The position numbers and the translations under genes were made by a program. A DNA stretch of 64,000 nucleotides, taken from assembly GCA_963678675.1 (NCBI GenBank), contig OY783194.1:17289370-17353369 (forward strand). The letters are read 5' to 3'. Below the pieces are notes generated by a model that saw only the letters and a program-made list of their open reading frames with translations, ran no database searches and was not told the DNA's origin. The stretch's first letter is position 1. Each line of letters opens with the position of its first letter. Shown here in pieces: positions 1-11,574 of this stretch. Source of the DNA: Xiphydria camelus (taxonomy: Eukaryota > Arthropoda > Insecta > Hymenoptera > Xiphydriidae).

Positions 1-985
1 ATAAACGATTGACAAGCAAGTTTGCAGGGTGAAACTAACCCTCAAAGTTAGGGTAAAAGCCATATTATTGAAGCGTCTTCGAAAGCACTCAAGAAAAAAT
101 GTTTCTTTTATATGCCAAGTCATTAAGCTCATGAAACTTCATCAGAAGGCACATCCCTTTTTGCATAAACGTATGCAAAAATTAGCCCTATTTCAAACAT
201 TTTTGTGCTTGTTATGATTTTAAACAATTATTGTGTAGTTCGATATTAATGATTTTTTAATATATTATAGTTCTAATCAAAGTAAGGTTCACGTGTTTTT
301 CTATTAATATCTATTTATATGAATGTACCTCGTATTTCTTTTAATATACGCCAGTATGACGGGATGCATATCGGTTGGTGCACCCCGTCCGCTATGGTTC
401 CCTGTATTTTCATGATAATACCTGCAGGCTGAGATCCGAAACAAATGGCAATGCTTACATTTATTTTCTCGATTATTCGAAAACATGCAAATGAGTCTTG
501 AATTTAAAATGAAGCGTTTGTTACTTTAACCACTAATGAGATTACCAATGTTTGTCGGACTGATAGTTTCATTTGGATCGGATCTTGGCTGTCGATATTA
601 CCACCAAGTTACAGGAATCCACAGTGGACGAGTGCACCAACCGATATCAATCCGTTATACTGGCATTTATTAAAACAAACACGGGGTATATACGTATGAG
701 CGGTGTAGGGGTAGGTTCACTACTTTCATTTGTAATGTTAAATCAAAATAGAGAAACACTTGAACCTTACTTTGATTAGAACTATAACATGCTACAAAAT
801 AATTAACAACGAACTGCACAATAATGTTTTCAAATCGTAAAGAAAAAGATGTTTAAAATAGGGGTAGTTTTTGTATAAGTTTTTGCAAAAAGGAAGCACT
901 TCCCTGGACATTTGAAAAATGTGGCTTTCACCCTAACTTCGAGGGTTAATTTCACCCTGTAAGCTTGCTTGCTAGTCGATCATAA
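1..985. mobile_element. Foldback element with ~250-310 bp inverted arms
   Basis: The left arm (about 1-312) is repeated in inverse orientation at about 733-985. Both outer ends carry the CAGGGTGAAA..AACCCT..AAGTTAGGGT pattern, and the inner parts share the GTTCTAATCAAAGTAAGGTT stretch. No transposase is seen, so this is a non-autonomous foldback transposon. The left end may lie just outside the window. A smaller inverted repeat sits between the arms. Confidence 0.7.
340..685. repeat. Degenerate nested foldback related to the one at 58850-59000
   Basis: Arms near 343-385 and 630-675 carry ATACGCCAGTATGACGGG..GCATATCGGTTGGTGCACC and its inverse. The core (CGCCAG, GGGTTGCATATCGGT) matches the clean hairpin at 58850-59000, so it is a diverged copy of the same MITE family lodged inside the outer foldback. 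Confidence 0.5.
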
Positions 986-1079
986 TTGAGGGGATTAGAA
1001 TAAAAGGGGTATAAGTAGGGGAGATCGGGGGGTTATGAGACGGGTTTTGTTTTTGTAAAAAAAGTATAATGAACACTTT

Positions 1080-3395
1080 TTTTCTGCGCATAAATGTTGT
1101 CAAATCGTGAGTAAGCATAACAACACTTTAAAAAAAGATGGGTTTGCTGAAATTTCAAAAAATCCTATAAGTTTGGCCTGTTAGCTCGAAAGTTGGTTTT
1201 TCTGGATTTTTACAATGTTCGGGGGGTTGTGAGACACGCCTTCAAATCATAGAAAGTGGCATACGTTTATCAAAATTGTTTATTCAAATTAAAAAAAGAA
1301 AGCAAATGTTGCGGCTTACAATGTATTCAAGTTTAAAAAGGTTAGATTTTTACATATAACTAATAAACAAGTTTTAGGTGCAACTCGCTACAAAATAAAG
1401 AAAAAATCATTTAAAGAAGGCTAAATTAATTAAAAACAATTAAAATTCCACAAAACGTGCAGTGTTCACAAAAAATTCAAAATACGCCCATAAAATACGA
1501 TTTTTAGTAAATCGCTTTAAGAAAGAACGTGTCTCACAACCCCCCGAAAATGTTGTCTCACGACCCCCCAAGTTCAATATTTTTAAAATAGCCACCGCTT
1601 CATGGATACATAAAATGTTTATCCAAAATTCTTTTTGTGTGTCAAAAGGCTACTCACCAAGGAATGATTTATATCTATACACTTTTATGAACAGCTTGTA
1701 AACATGAGTGAAAATCCTGCAAACACAAATGGTCGAAAAAATTTAAAAACACCAAATTTAAGTTGCAATCTGAAGAGATACTAAGAATCCGCGTCAACGC
1801 GACGAGTGTCAAAAGAAAATGGAGATACAGGACGAGAATGAAGTTCGACAGTCATTGGTACATGTCGCACTTTTCAATTCAGTGCTGTGAGCTTGTCTCA
1901 CAACCCCCCGATATCCCGTACTTATTTTATTCTAAACTTTATTTTGTTCTAAGGTACAAAAATACAAACACCTTAATTTTTTGCAGAATAATGTTAATAA
2001 TCTAGATTAACCAAAAGATAAATTTTGATTTCCCCCAATTTTATTAAATAATTTTCCCTTAAAGTAAAGTAAAGTAAAGAGACAAGCTCACAGCACTGAA
2101 TTGAAAAGTGCGACATGTACCAATGACTGTCGAACTTCATTCTCGTCCTGTATCTCCATTTTCATTTGACACTCGTCGCGTTGACGCGGATTCTTAGTAT
2201 CTCTTCAGATTGCAACTTAAATTTGGTATTTTAAAGTTTTTTCGACCATTTGTGTTTGCAATATTTTCACTCATGTTTTCAAGCTGTTCATAAAAGTTTA
2301 TAGATATAAATCATTCCTTAGTGAGTAGCCTTTTGACATACAAAAAGAATTTTGGATAAATATTTTATGTATCCATGAAGCGGTGGCTATTTTAAAAATA
2401 TTGAATTTGGGGGGTCGTGAGACAACATTTTCGGGGGGTTGTGAGACACGCTCTTTCTAAAAGCGATTTACTAAAAATCGTATTTTATGGGCGTATTTTG
2501 AATTTTTTGTGAACACTGCACGTTTTATGGAATTTTAATTGTTTTTAATTAATTTAGCCTTCTTTAAATGATTTTTTTCTTTATTTTGTAGCGAGTTGCA
2601 CCTAAAACTTGTTCATTAGTTATATGTAAAAATCTAACCTTTTTAAACTTGAATACATTGTAAGCCGCAACATTTGCTTTCTTTTTTAAATTTGAATAAA
2701 CAATTTTAATAAACATATGCAACTTTCTATGATTTGAAGGCGTGTCTCACAACCCCCCGAACATTGTGAAAATCCAGAAAAACGAACTTTCGAGCTAACA
2801 GGCCAAACTTATAGGATTTTTTGAAATTTCAGCAAACCCATCTTTTTTTAAAGTGTTGTTATGCTTACTCACGATTTGACACAATTTATAGACATAAATC
2901 ATTCCTTAGTGAGTAGCCTTTTGACACACAAAAAGAATTTTGGATAAACATTTGATATATCCATGAAGCGGTGGCTATTTTAAAAATATTGAACTTGGAG
3001 GGTCGTGAGACAACGTTTTCGGGGGGTTGCGAGACAGGCTATTTCTAAAAGCGATTTACTAAAAATCGTATTTTATGGGCGTATTTTGAATTTGTTGTGA
3101 ACACTGCACGTTTTGTGCAATTTTAATTGTTTTTAATTAATTTATCCTTTAAATGATTTTTTCTTTATTTTGTAGCGAGTCGCACCTAAAACTTGTTTAT
3201 TAGTTATATGTAAAAATCTAACCTTTTTAAACTTGAATACATTGTAAGCCGCAACATTTGCTTTCTTTTTTTAATTTGAATAAACAATTTTGATAAACGT
3301 ATGCCACTTTCTATGATTTGAAGGCGTGTCTCACAACCCCCCGAACATTGTAAAAATCCAGAAAAACCAACTTTCGAGCTAACAGGACACTTATA
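1080..3395. repeat. Long inverted arms (~800 bp) plus a third partial copy
   Basis: 1080-1905 is matched in inverse orientation by 2083-2890, with the turn at about 1906-2082. 2890-3395 repeats the distal part of the second arm in direct orientation. The arms are nearly identical apart from small indels, which suggests recent duplication or gene conversion. The reading frames in this stretch (for example 1462-1701) are by-products of the repeat. Confidence 0.75.
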
Positions 3396-3410
3396 GGACT
3401 TAATACACTT

Positions 3411-4838
3411 TTATCCTGGGGTACAGATATGATGTCCGAGAAATGTGTCGAGATGGTACTTTGAATTTGAGCACGTTTGGTTTAGCGCCATCACATATTC
3501 GAAAACAACTTTTCCATCTTCATCTATCATTTCGGCTAAATACGATACAGCTTGGGAAAGTTGGTATGATCCAGTAAAAAGAATCTTCAATTTCGTTTCG
3601 GTCATTTCTGGAAAGTCAAGGACTTCGTCAGAAGTGAGAGTTTTGAAAAGAACCTTTCGCCGGATCCAACCTTTCGTCTCTGCCTCGGTAGCTAGATCAT
3701 TTTCCATACCATTCTGATTGTACATTCTTTCTAAAATTTCATCCGTGTATTCTACATCAGATTGTAGCCTTTTGCCGTACGAGTTATTAAAAAATGAGGC
3801 AATTCTAAAATAAACTCCAACTTTAGGTATCAGTTTGTTGTCGATTTTGTGATCTAGAAGACGATATTTTTGTTTGAGAATGCCGTGAACAGATTCAACC
3901 ACCCAGCGAATTTTAGTCACAAAACGAGATTGGTCAGATTCTTGAGTCGTTAATTGCTTGCGCTTCCCTTTCAAAGCAGGCATCAATACTTCAAAATCTT
4001 TATCTTCGAGATATTGTTTTATACAGGGTGTTATGCAGGTCGATGCAAACCTTATATGAGCTGATAGAATACCTCATTTAGAACCTATTTAGCCACAGTT
4101 ACCTTAGTACAAACTGATAGTTTTCGAGCTATTCGCCAATGAAAGAATGAAGATAATAACTCTTACATTCATTTTTTCAGTTTGAATTCTTGCTCTAACT
4201 GTATTTTTCTATTTAATATGGTAAGGATTGTCTAAAAACGAAGTAGAGATTAATAACATCATTTTAACACATTGAAAACGGGTGATAACATTATCACTTT
4301 TTTGCGAATAGCTCGAAAATTATCAGACTTTGTACTAAGGTAACTGTGGCTAAATAGGTTCTAAATGAGGTATTCTATCAGCTCATATAAGGTTTGCATC
4401 GACCTGCATAACACCCTATATATCGAAAACCGCGATCGAGTACAAACATATCTTTCTTTTCTAGTAATGCACACAAACCATTCTCGTCTTGAATGACAGA
4501 TTCTAGAATTTTTCATCATTTTCATTGGCAGGAAAAGGTCTGAGCATATCTACTATGTATCCATTAGTAGTACAAATCGTAAAAGGCTTGCAAAGAGGAA
4601 CTTTCTTTTGGCCAGAGAAAGATTTTTTTTGGTATTCATTATTTGTACTTTTTTGGTGTCGTGCATAGGTACCATCACAAATTAAAAATACAGAGTCCGC
4701 GTTGAACAACTTTTTTGCGATTTTCGTTGTATGGTTTTTCAAAAGGTCCGCTCTGTTAATACTTTTAATGCCAAAACGAGTTGGTAAGATATCATTTTCA
4801 AATGATGTAACTGCGCTAGCACAGTAATCTGAAATCAT
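3411..4838 (-). pseudogene. DDE_Tnp_4 superfamily transposase, frameshifted and MITE-interrupted
   Basis: The N-terminal piece (4838 down to 4503) includes ICDGTYARHQ, which would supply the first catalytic Asp. A frame change in an A-run near 4503-4510 leads into a frame containing VLDRGFRY (second Asp, near 4430). A ~400-bp MITE then interrupts the gene. The C-terminal piece (3986 down to 3411) contains RWVVESVHGILKQKY, whose Glu is the third catalytic residue. The order D-D-E and the motif shapes match endonucleases of the Harbinger/ISL2EU type. No Met-starting complete frame survives, so it is inactive. Confidence 0.75.
4024..4421. mobile_element. MITE with ~110-bp TIRs inserted in transposase
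   Basis: 4024-4135 (CAGGGTGTTATGCAGGTCGA.. after TATA) is the inverse of about 4310-4421. Flanks read TATA on both sides, a likely target duplication. About 400 bp, no coding capacity. It interrupts the transposase just after the second catalytic Asp. Confidence 0.75.
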
Positions 4839-4907
4839 CTGTTCATGTGTTCTATACCTAATATCTGTACCCCAGGATAAAAGTGTATTAAGTCCAATTT
4901 TTACAAA

Positions 4908-5160
4908 TTGGACTTAATACACTTTTATCCTGGGGTACAGATTAGAAGCTAACATTTTGTTGGAATTTCCGGTTCGGAGTTTGAAAAGAAATACAATGAG
5001 GGCTTACATTATAGACCGCGACTCCCTATCCCCCCCCCCCCCCCCCTATTTTGCATGGAAACCATCAAAAATTATTCGACGAGCTGAAATACTGAGTAAA
5101 ATGTTCATGAAAAATGGAATCGTTCCAGTAATAGATGAAAACAGTGACGAGGATTAAAAT
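4908..5160 (+). other. Second copy of the Harbinger-type end and a short unassigned ORF
   Basis: 4908-4940 repeats the terminal sequence of the preceding element in direct orientation, followed by an open frame (4957-5157, 66 codons) with a C16 tract near 5031-5046. The encoded peptide ends in an acidic tail (DENSDED) and has no domain I recognise. It may be the 3' part of a second element-encoded protein. Confidence 0.3.
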
Positions 5161-5380
5161 TGTTTGTTCATCGAGTATTTATAAGTGAGAGGCCAGAAAT
5201 GAAACACTCCGTATCGAGAGATGCGAGCTCGTTCATAGTAAAGGAAGCATTGAAATAATAATAAATAAATAACTAATATCTTTGAGACTATTCCAAAAAA
5301 TGAACAATTATCATATGCCGAATTATCATAAAAGTGGAAAAATTCCTTTGTAGTGAGTGTACAGTGTATATCATATATAC

Positions 5381-7357
5381 AGGGCTTTAGAAAAGTCTGG
5401 AAACGGTCGATTATTCGGTAAAATATAGAAGGTATCAAAAAAAGTTAAATACAAAAGTTTTAGGGTTTTTAAGCGTCTACTAGACAGTTAAAGTTTTAAT
5501 TATACAGGGTTGGTCATAAAGTCGTGACACACAAAAGTTGCATTTTTTCTAATGGAAATCCCTGTACGTTATTGGATATATAAATTCGTCCTTCAATTTT
5601 GAGCAATAATTGTAATTGACATAATGCACTTAAATTCAACCGTTTCCGAGTTATCGAGTTTTGAAAATTTTAAATATGTTATAAAAAGTGAGTTAGTTTC
5701 CATGGAGATCATCTGTCGTACCTAGTTTTGACGACGTCTTGTTGACGACCTATTGTCATTTTCCTAAAAGTTTCGTGGTTTTTTGCTTTAATAATTCCTC
5801 AGTGCAATGCAATTAACCGAAGAAGAGCGAATTTCTATCCTTATGATAAGAGGATATGGTGACAGGGTTCGTAGCTATGAGCAAGTGGCGAATTTGTTTA
5901 ATGACACGTTTGTAGATCGACCGCCGATAGCTAAGTCTACTGTTCAAAAAACTGTCCATCGTTTTGAACAGTTTGGTTCGGTAAAAGACCGTCCGCGAAC
6001 AGGGCGCCCAAAAAGCGCGACGAATGAAGAGAAAAGCTTAGAAGTAATGCAATCTTTCATTGAGGATAGGCATGTTTCAATTCCAAAAGCTGCCCAGGAA
6101 CACGAAATCTCCACGTTTTCAGTGCATCGTATTCTTAAAGGATGCAAATTCCACCCATATAAAGTTACTTTAGTTCAAGAATTGAGTGGTGATGACTACG
6201 ACAGGTGATTGGAACTTTGCGAATTGTTGATGCAAAAATGTGATGAAAATGTGCATTTTTCGAGAAAAATTGTTTTCAGCGATGAAGCGACATTTAATTT
6301 AAATGGTACCTTAAACCGTCATAATTGTCGTTATTGGAGTGATTCTAATCCACGCTGGATGATTGATAATCACACCCAAACACCAGAAAAGACTAACGTC
6401 TGGTGCGGAATAATTGGTAGACAAGTGATAGGTCCATATTTCATAGATGGTAATCTAGATGCCAGAAAATATTTGGAATTGTTACAAAATTTGATTGTGC
6501 CTGGCATTCATGGAGCCGTCGGTGAAGGTTATGCATCGACATGGTTTCAACAAGATGGGGCGCCTCCCCATTTCGGCCGCGAAGTCAGGGCATATTTGGA
6601 TGAAGTTTTTCCTCTAAGATAGATCGGAAGGCGAGGCGCAATTGAGTGGCCGGCCAGGTCACCCGATTTAACGCCTCTTGACTACTTCCTCTGGGGTCAC
6701 CTGAAAACTAGGGTTTACAAAACTAAACCACGGGATATTAATGAGCTCAGGCAGCGGATAATCGACGAAATTCAGCTTGTGAATGAAAATCAATTGAACA
6801 ACGTGGTAGACGGTTTTTATACAAGATTGGCACATTGTCAAGCAGTGAATGGTGCACAATTTGAACACCTTATCAAATAAAAAAAATGCGTTTTTTATTC
6901 AACATAATATTTTCTCGGTTTTTAGGTGCCATTTTCAAACTTCTATTTTCAATTCACTTTAAATATTGTTACAAATTAGGTATTGACTATCGAAAATAAT
7001 TGTTCCCCGTTCAAATAAATGTTTAAATTTGAATTATTTAGTGGGGTTTATTCAAAGATCAATTTTCAAAACTGGATAACTTGGAAACGGTTGAATTTAA
7101 GTGTATTATGTTAATTACAATTATTGCTCAAAATTGAAGGACGAATTGATATATCCAATAATATACAGGGGTTTCCATTAGAAAAAATGCAACTTTTGTG
7201 TGTCACGACTTTATGACCAACCCTGTATAATTAAAACTTTAACTGTCTAGTAGACGCTTGAAAACCCTAAAACTTTTGTATTTAACTTTTTTTGATACCT
7301 CGTATATTTTACCGAATAATCGACCATTTCCAGACTTTTCTAAAGCCCTGTATATAG
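5381..7357 (+). mobile_element. Tc1/mariner (IS630-type) element with ~285-bp TIRs
   Basis: Arms 5381-5670 and about 7067-7357 are inverted copies. Each contains two nested start-like sequences, ACAGGGCTTTAGAAAAGTCTGG (outer) and ACAGGGTTGGTCATAAAGTCG (inner, at 5503 and ending at 7227). This looks like an element whose TIRs were extended, or one mariner inserted in a related one. A transposase pseudogene fills the centre. Confidence 0.8.
5807..6880 (+). pseudogene. IS630/mariner-superfamily transposase with two in-frame stops
   Basis: One frame runs from the ATG at 5807 to TAA at 6880 (about 357 codons) except for TGA at 6206-6208 and TAG at 6620-6622. The N-terminal third is helix-turn-helix-like with a GRPKS linker. 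The catalytic part shows VFSDEATF (first Asp), QQDGAPPH (second Asp) and RSPDLTPLDYFLWG (third Asp about 36 residues later), all standard for this superfamily. Each stop is one transition from a sense codon (CGA to TGA, TGG to TAG). The rest is intact, so inactivation looks recent. Confidence 0.85.
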
Positions 7358-7797
7358 AAGGTAGGTGATGAGCCGTGTACATTTGTTAATATTTTTCAGT
7401 GGGGTACACTTCCGATGAAATTGGAAAATTTATGTTATTAAGGACATTCCAAAGAAAAAAATGAGAAAAGAATTGGAGGTGTTCCGATTAATTATAACAT
7501 AAAAAAAATTGTTTAAAAACTTCACACATTTTTTTGGGCGAATTTTTGAAAAAAAATTCAAGATTTTTTTTTAATTCGCTCTTCAGAAAGAGTAACATAT
7601 ATTTTTTCATGAAAATCGGTCGAGCCGTTCCGGAGAAAAAGCTGTTTTTCGATTTTACTTCCCCCCTCATAACTCCCCCCTATAACGATTAGGGGTCTTA
7701 AAATTTAGGAGATTTAGTTTCTCATAGATGCCTATCGATCATATAAATTTGGTACTGATACACGTGGGGGCAGATTTCACATGCTTATTCCGCTAGG
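7358..7797. other. AT-rich filler between the mariner and the resumed outer element
   Basis: Poly-A/T rich with short C-runs near 7665-7680. It belongs to the DNA inserted between 3396 and 7797. No coding or repeat assignment beyond that. Confidence 0.3.
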
Positions 7798-7936
7798 TCC
7801 TTTCAGCAAACCCATCTTTTTTTAAAGCGTTGTTATGTTTACTCACGATTTGACACAATTTATGCGCAGAAAAAGTTTTTTCATTATACTTTTCTTATAA
7901 AAAAAAAACCCCGTCTCATAACCCCCCGATCTCCCT

Positions 7937-8816
7937 TACATTTTCTAAAAATTTTTTAAAATTATTTTAAATTTCAAAAAAAATAAATAAAATCCAAGAC
8001 AGAATTACCCATGCAACATATAGACCGAGATAAAGCTATTTTCTTTAAATGCAAATAAACTTTAAATGCAAGATTAACAAATTAAAGTGGGATAATCTAC
8101 AAAAACTCAAATAAAAAATGTACAAATAAAAAATCTTTTTTTATTAAAGTTCACGAAATATTGAGAACAAAAGGGGACTAAGTGCATTTTCTTTTTGTTT
8201 AATATCTCGTGTTTTTGAAAATATAGAACCATGTCTAGTTTTTGGAAATTATTTATAAATATTTTGAATAAAATAGTAAATATTAGAGATCACATGCATA
8301 GATCCTGACTTTTTAAAATTCAAATAACTATATCCTTCACACACATTAACTCGAAACTGTGGAATATGCACTATACCCCTTTTATTCTAACCCCTTCAAT
8401 TCATAATTCTTGTTACCACATTTTCATGTACAATGGGAAAGTACTTTTGCCATTTCAATGAAATAGCTAGCCACTATACACATATGCTTGTATACAGTAT
8501 GGAGGTAGTTTCACCTAATTAGTTTCTGTTTTGGCAAAATTAAAAAAAAAACAAACCCTAGTTTGCTTAGAACTATATTATAAAGTTATTAAAATTGGAT
8601 GGAGTGATAATATTTTTAATCAACGATTAGCAGGAAAAAGTTGAAAGTAAGGGTAGTATCTCCATAATAGTTATTGTAAAATAATGGGCGATATACGTTT
8701 TGCTAGAGCTCCATAGCCCTAATAATTTGGCATAGGAATAATTTTTTTCCTGAAATGATTTTATGTGATACTTATCTCTCTATTCTATTATATAATAGTA
8801 TCTTATGTCATTAGGC
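7937..8816. other. AT-rich stretch without recognisable gene
   Basis: 7937-8370 is probably the remaining interior of the outermost element, and 8408-8816 is unassigned. No ORF of interest and no strong internal repeats. Confidence 0.3.
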
Positions 8817-8947
8817 AGAAATCCGAGGTTTTTTCAGACTGTGTTTAATTAGGTAGTATCACGAGGTATGATGGGAGGGCGAGCCTCATCCCCTCACCAT
8901 ACCTCGTGCTACAACCTGAACACAGTCTTAAAAATCCGCGGATTTCA
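8817..8947. repeat. Foldback hairpin of ~55-bp arms
   Basis: Sequence containing AGACTGTGTTTAATTAGGTA and CACGAGGTATGATGGG is inverted after a short loop around 8877-8890, with the far arm ending in GGATTTC near 8947. Arms have about 80-85 percent matches, so it is a decayed MITE. Confidence 0.65.
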
Positions 8948-8959
8948 GCCGAATGACAT

Positions 8960-9560
8960 ATACTATTTTTTCTCACGAATGCCCATTTCTCAAAACAAAA
9001 CAGAAGTATACACGGCTCATATCACGTTGCGTTTATCAGTTTGGAAAAAGGACCCACTTCGGACTAAGCAATCTTTTGACAGCCTACGGACTCCCGGTCG
9101 GTGTCACGCGGGAAAAACGCCATCTTACGGTCTAAAAATAGGCTGGAAAAGGCCTCGAAACGGCCATGAGTGGGGAAAAATAGTTTTTCGGATCGACGAT
9201 CGACCGACCGACCGACCCGATACCTCCTACCCCACTAATCGCCCACTGACGCATCGGTCCGCGAATCGCCTACCGGGGCGTCCCCCCACCAATCGCGTCT
9301 CCCCACCACGCGTCAGCCACCAATGGGATGCTGTATGCTATCGATCGTCGATCGGTGCGGTGCAAGCCAGTCGAGCAGAAGCCCGTCTATCCGTTTGACC
9401 GGCGTTTTGTTAAATTCGAGCGACGCGAAGCGGTGCGAGATAAGTCCGTTGACCGACCGCCGTCCCCTACAAACTTTGGGGAGCGCCGCGATAGCGGGGC
9501 GGGTGCGATAGCCCCTCGGAGGTTGGCGAGCGAAGTGAGCAGGGGGCGGATGCCCCCTAG
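8960..9560 (+). mobile_element. GC-rich block ending in a Helitron-like 3' terminus
   Basis: The block ends GGGGGC-GGAT-GCCCCC then CTAG with T next (9557-9561): a hairpin followed by CTRR, as at Helitron 3' ends. GCGAGCGAAGTGAGC lies just upstream. The GC-rich interior (ACCG tetramer runs near 9195-9225) has open frames on several frames, which are composition artefacts. The 5' end could not be placed. Confidence 0.4.
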
Positions 9561-9616
9561 TATTTAGAAAAAAACTTATTTCTTCTTCTAACTTTGAAGG
9601 GTTGTTCCACCCCTTA

Positions 9617-9753
9617 GGCCCACTTGTTCAATGTAAGTTCAAGGCTGGTTCAGCTTGAACCGCCGTTCTTGGTATATTTCGTATCACACATAATATACCA
9701 AGAACGGCGGTTCAAGCTGAACCAGCCTTGAACTTACATTGAACAAGTGGGTC
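9617..9753. mobile_element. Harbinger-type MITE, near-perfect palindrome
   Basis: Arms GGCCCACTTGTTCAATGTAA.. (9617-9677) and its inverse (9693-9753) are almost identical. Flanking TTA on both sides (9614-9616, 9754-9756) is the 3-bp duplication expected for PIF/Harbinger. Confidence 0.85.
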
Positions 9754-10053
9754 TTAAACGTACATATCAGCAGATATAAAAAATATGTGTCCCTTTTTTA
9801 ACCTCTTCTACAATATATATAAAGAAATAACATATTTCGGGGCGTCACCAAGGTAACGTTCCTTGTTAACTATTTGTTCAATGTCGAACAAATTTCTCAA
9901 GTGATACTTTACACATACGAAAACCTTTATAGGAATACTGCTTTAGAATTTCTAAAACACGTCGCATGATTTGTTTCAAATAATTATAGTATTCAGGAAA
10001 GCGTGGCATGTTATGTATCGTGGTATTACAATTAAATTTAACCATTTTTGCAG

Positions 10054-10759
10054 TGGTCGATTTCTTTAATCGAATAAATCTTATATATGGTACAATATCC
10101 GAATTTTGCGATTCGGCATCTTGTCCAACAATGAGTGGCGGAGCTCGTTTTGAGTATTTATGGGCCGACGGGGATAAGTATAAAAAGCCTACCGCTTTAC
10201 CAGCTCCGCAATACGTTACGTTATTAATGGATTGGATCGAAGCTCAGATTAATAACGAAACAATTTTTCCCGTCTCAACAGGTATGTCGTTATATTATTT
10301 TTAACGTAATGAATCTAGATAAGTCTCGTAACGCTATCAAGTTTCCTTGTATATCGACGAAAACTAATTTATTATTGCAGATATACCATTTCCAAAGACG
10401 TTCGTACCGTTGTGTCGAAAAATTTTGACCCGTCTATTTAGGGTTTTTGTCCACGTTTATATACATCATTTCGATCGAATAGTAGCTATAGGAGCGGTAA
10501 GCATATCTTCATACTTATTGTTAGTCAATAATTAATATTTCGATCTATCTATAATTACTTAACAATATTATTTATATTAATGTTTCAGGAAGCACACGTT
10601 AATACATGCTATAAGCATTTCTATTATTTTGTTATGGAATTCGAATTGGTAAACTCTAAAGAATTGGAACCATTAGCAGAGATGACTTCGAAAATCTGCA
10701 AAGATCAAACAGTTTCTGCAACGCAAGTTGTATCTCCTACCTATAGCCAGTCAAGGTAG
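10054..10759 (+). CDS. mob3: MOB kinase activator, MOB3-like (three 3' exons)
   Basis: Three exons splice in phase: 10054-10281, 10381-10496 and 10589-10759 (TAG). Acceptors are TTTTTGCAG, ATTATTGCAG and TGTTTCAG; donors are GTATGT and GTAAGC. About 172 residues result. They include the MOB landmarks C-x4-C (FCDSASC), PTMSGG, YLWADG and H-x4-H (HVYIHH), which bind the structural zinc in this family. The [12 protein letters not shown] and [10 protein letters not shown] stretches resemble insect MOB3 rather than MOB1, from memory. MOB proteins are co-activators of NDR/LATS or MST-type kinases in Hippo-like signalling. The first ~45-50 residues are missing and must lie upstream of the window, so 1-10053 is probably intron. 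No lesions seen. Confidence 0.9.
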
Positions 10760-11449
10760 TTTTTCAAAAACATTATCTTCGATTAAATGCAACTAGGGAG
10801 ATAATACCAATTCTAAAGTAAGATCCATAGAACTTTTATTATTATTATTTATTTGCATATTCACCAGCTTTATGGACTTCCTATGAGGAATAATAATTTC
10901 TATTTCTGAAACCAATATACTGCTTCACGTGATGCATAAAACGTTCCCCCCTTTCTCATAAAATAAGGCTCGAATCGGAAATATTTTACGTATTATGATC
11001 GGTATTCATTATTTTTAGTTTTCAAAAGATATTAATAGGATAAGTAGGTACGAGAAAGATATCGCATTTTTACAGTCAATCAATTTATATTTATATTTAT
11101 CTTATTATTTTGCAATTTGATTGATGCAAACGGCGATGGGGAAAATTTCAATCAGTTTTGCTTATTTGTAAATGAGGACTTCCTTTTATTAAAGTTTCAT
11201 TTTAAGTCCCTTAGAAAAGCAGTATCGTTGATATTTATTGATGATTAATGCGAGATATAAATCAACATTGAAAATAAAATGTTATTAATGAAACATTTTA
11301 ACTTTGATTATTTATAGACCGCCATAAATAGGTTATTAAAACGAAGGAATAGTACTCTCTGGCATACGAAATAAGTTAATATTATATTTGTACGTATCCC
11401 CAACGACGCGCATCTTATAACTAGAAAACGTTCTACTTTTCCGCAGATC
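10760..11449. other. 3' UTR / intergenic, AT-rich
   Basis: Follows the MOB stop codon. AATAAA-like sequence occurs near 11270. No other gene or repeat recognised. Confidence 0.4.
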
Positions 11450-11574
11450 TACACTGTTAAAAATATCTATCTTCAATTTAAGAAAAAAGCACTGAAGTTT
11501 TTATCAAAGACGAATATGTCTTAAATTTCATGTAAGCTGTATTCTAAATTTTTAGAGAAATATTTCATGTTTTT

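Larger units (their letters stand above)
3396..4896 (-). mobile_element. Harbinger-type (DDE_Tnp_4) transposon with ~31-bp TIRs
   Basis: Terminal repeats GGACTTAATACACTTTTATC.. at 3396 and its inverse ending at 4896 bound a minus-strand transposase remnant. The same terminal sequence recurs at 4908 in direct orientation, so a second partial copy, or a tandem end, follows immediately. A MITE at 4024-4421 splits the coding region. Confidence 0.7.
1018..7936. mobile_element. TA-flanked DNA transposon with reiterated GGGGGGTTGTGAGAC motif, interrupted by insertions
   Basis: Left end GGGGAGATCGGGGGGTTATG at 1018 and the inverse of AGGGAGATCGGGGGG at 7936 form terminal repeats, each flanked by TA. 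Sequence matching the left interior stops at about 3395 and resumes at about 7798, so 3396-7797 is inserted DNA. Within 1018-3395 the motif (G)GGGGGTTGTGAGAC and close variants occur about ten times on both strands. No transposase of this element's own was found. TA duplication and GGG ends suggest a Tc1/mariner-pogo type, by inference only. Confidence 0.55.
981..8407. mobile_element. Outer inverted-repeat pair enclosing the whole first nest
   Basis: A ~33-bp stretch at 981-1014 (AATTG..GGGG..TTAGAATAAAAGGGGTATA) recurs in inverse orientation at about 8371-8407. The two flank everything between 1018 and 7936. About 430 bp of AT-rich DNA (7937-8370) would be the remaining interior of this element. 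No coding capacity remains. It could also be two inverted copies of one short repeat. Confidence 0.45.

Noticed and set aside
8868..9398. 176-codon ORF
   Set aside because: Overlaps a hairpin and a GC-rich tract with competing frames; no domain and low-complexity Arg/Pro/Thr composition.
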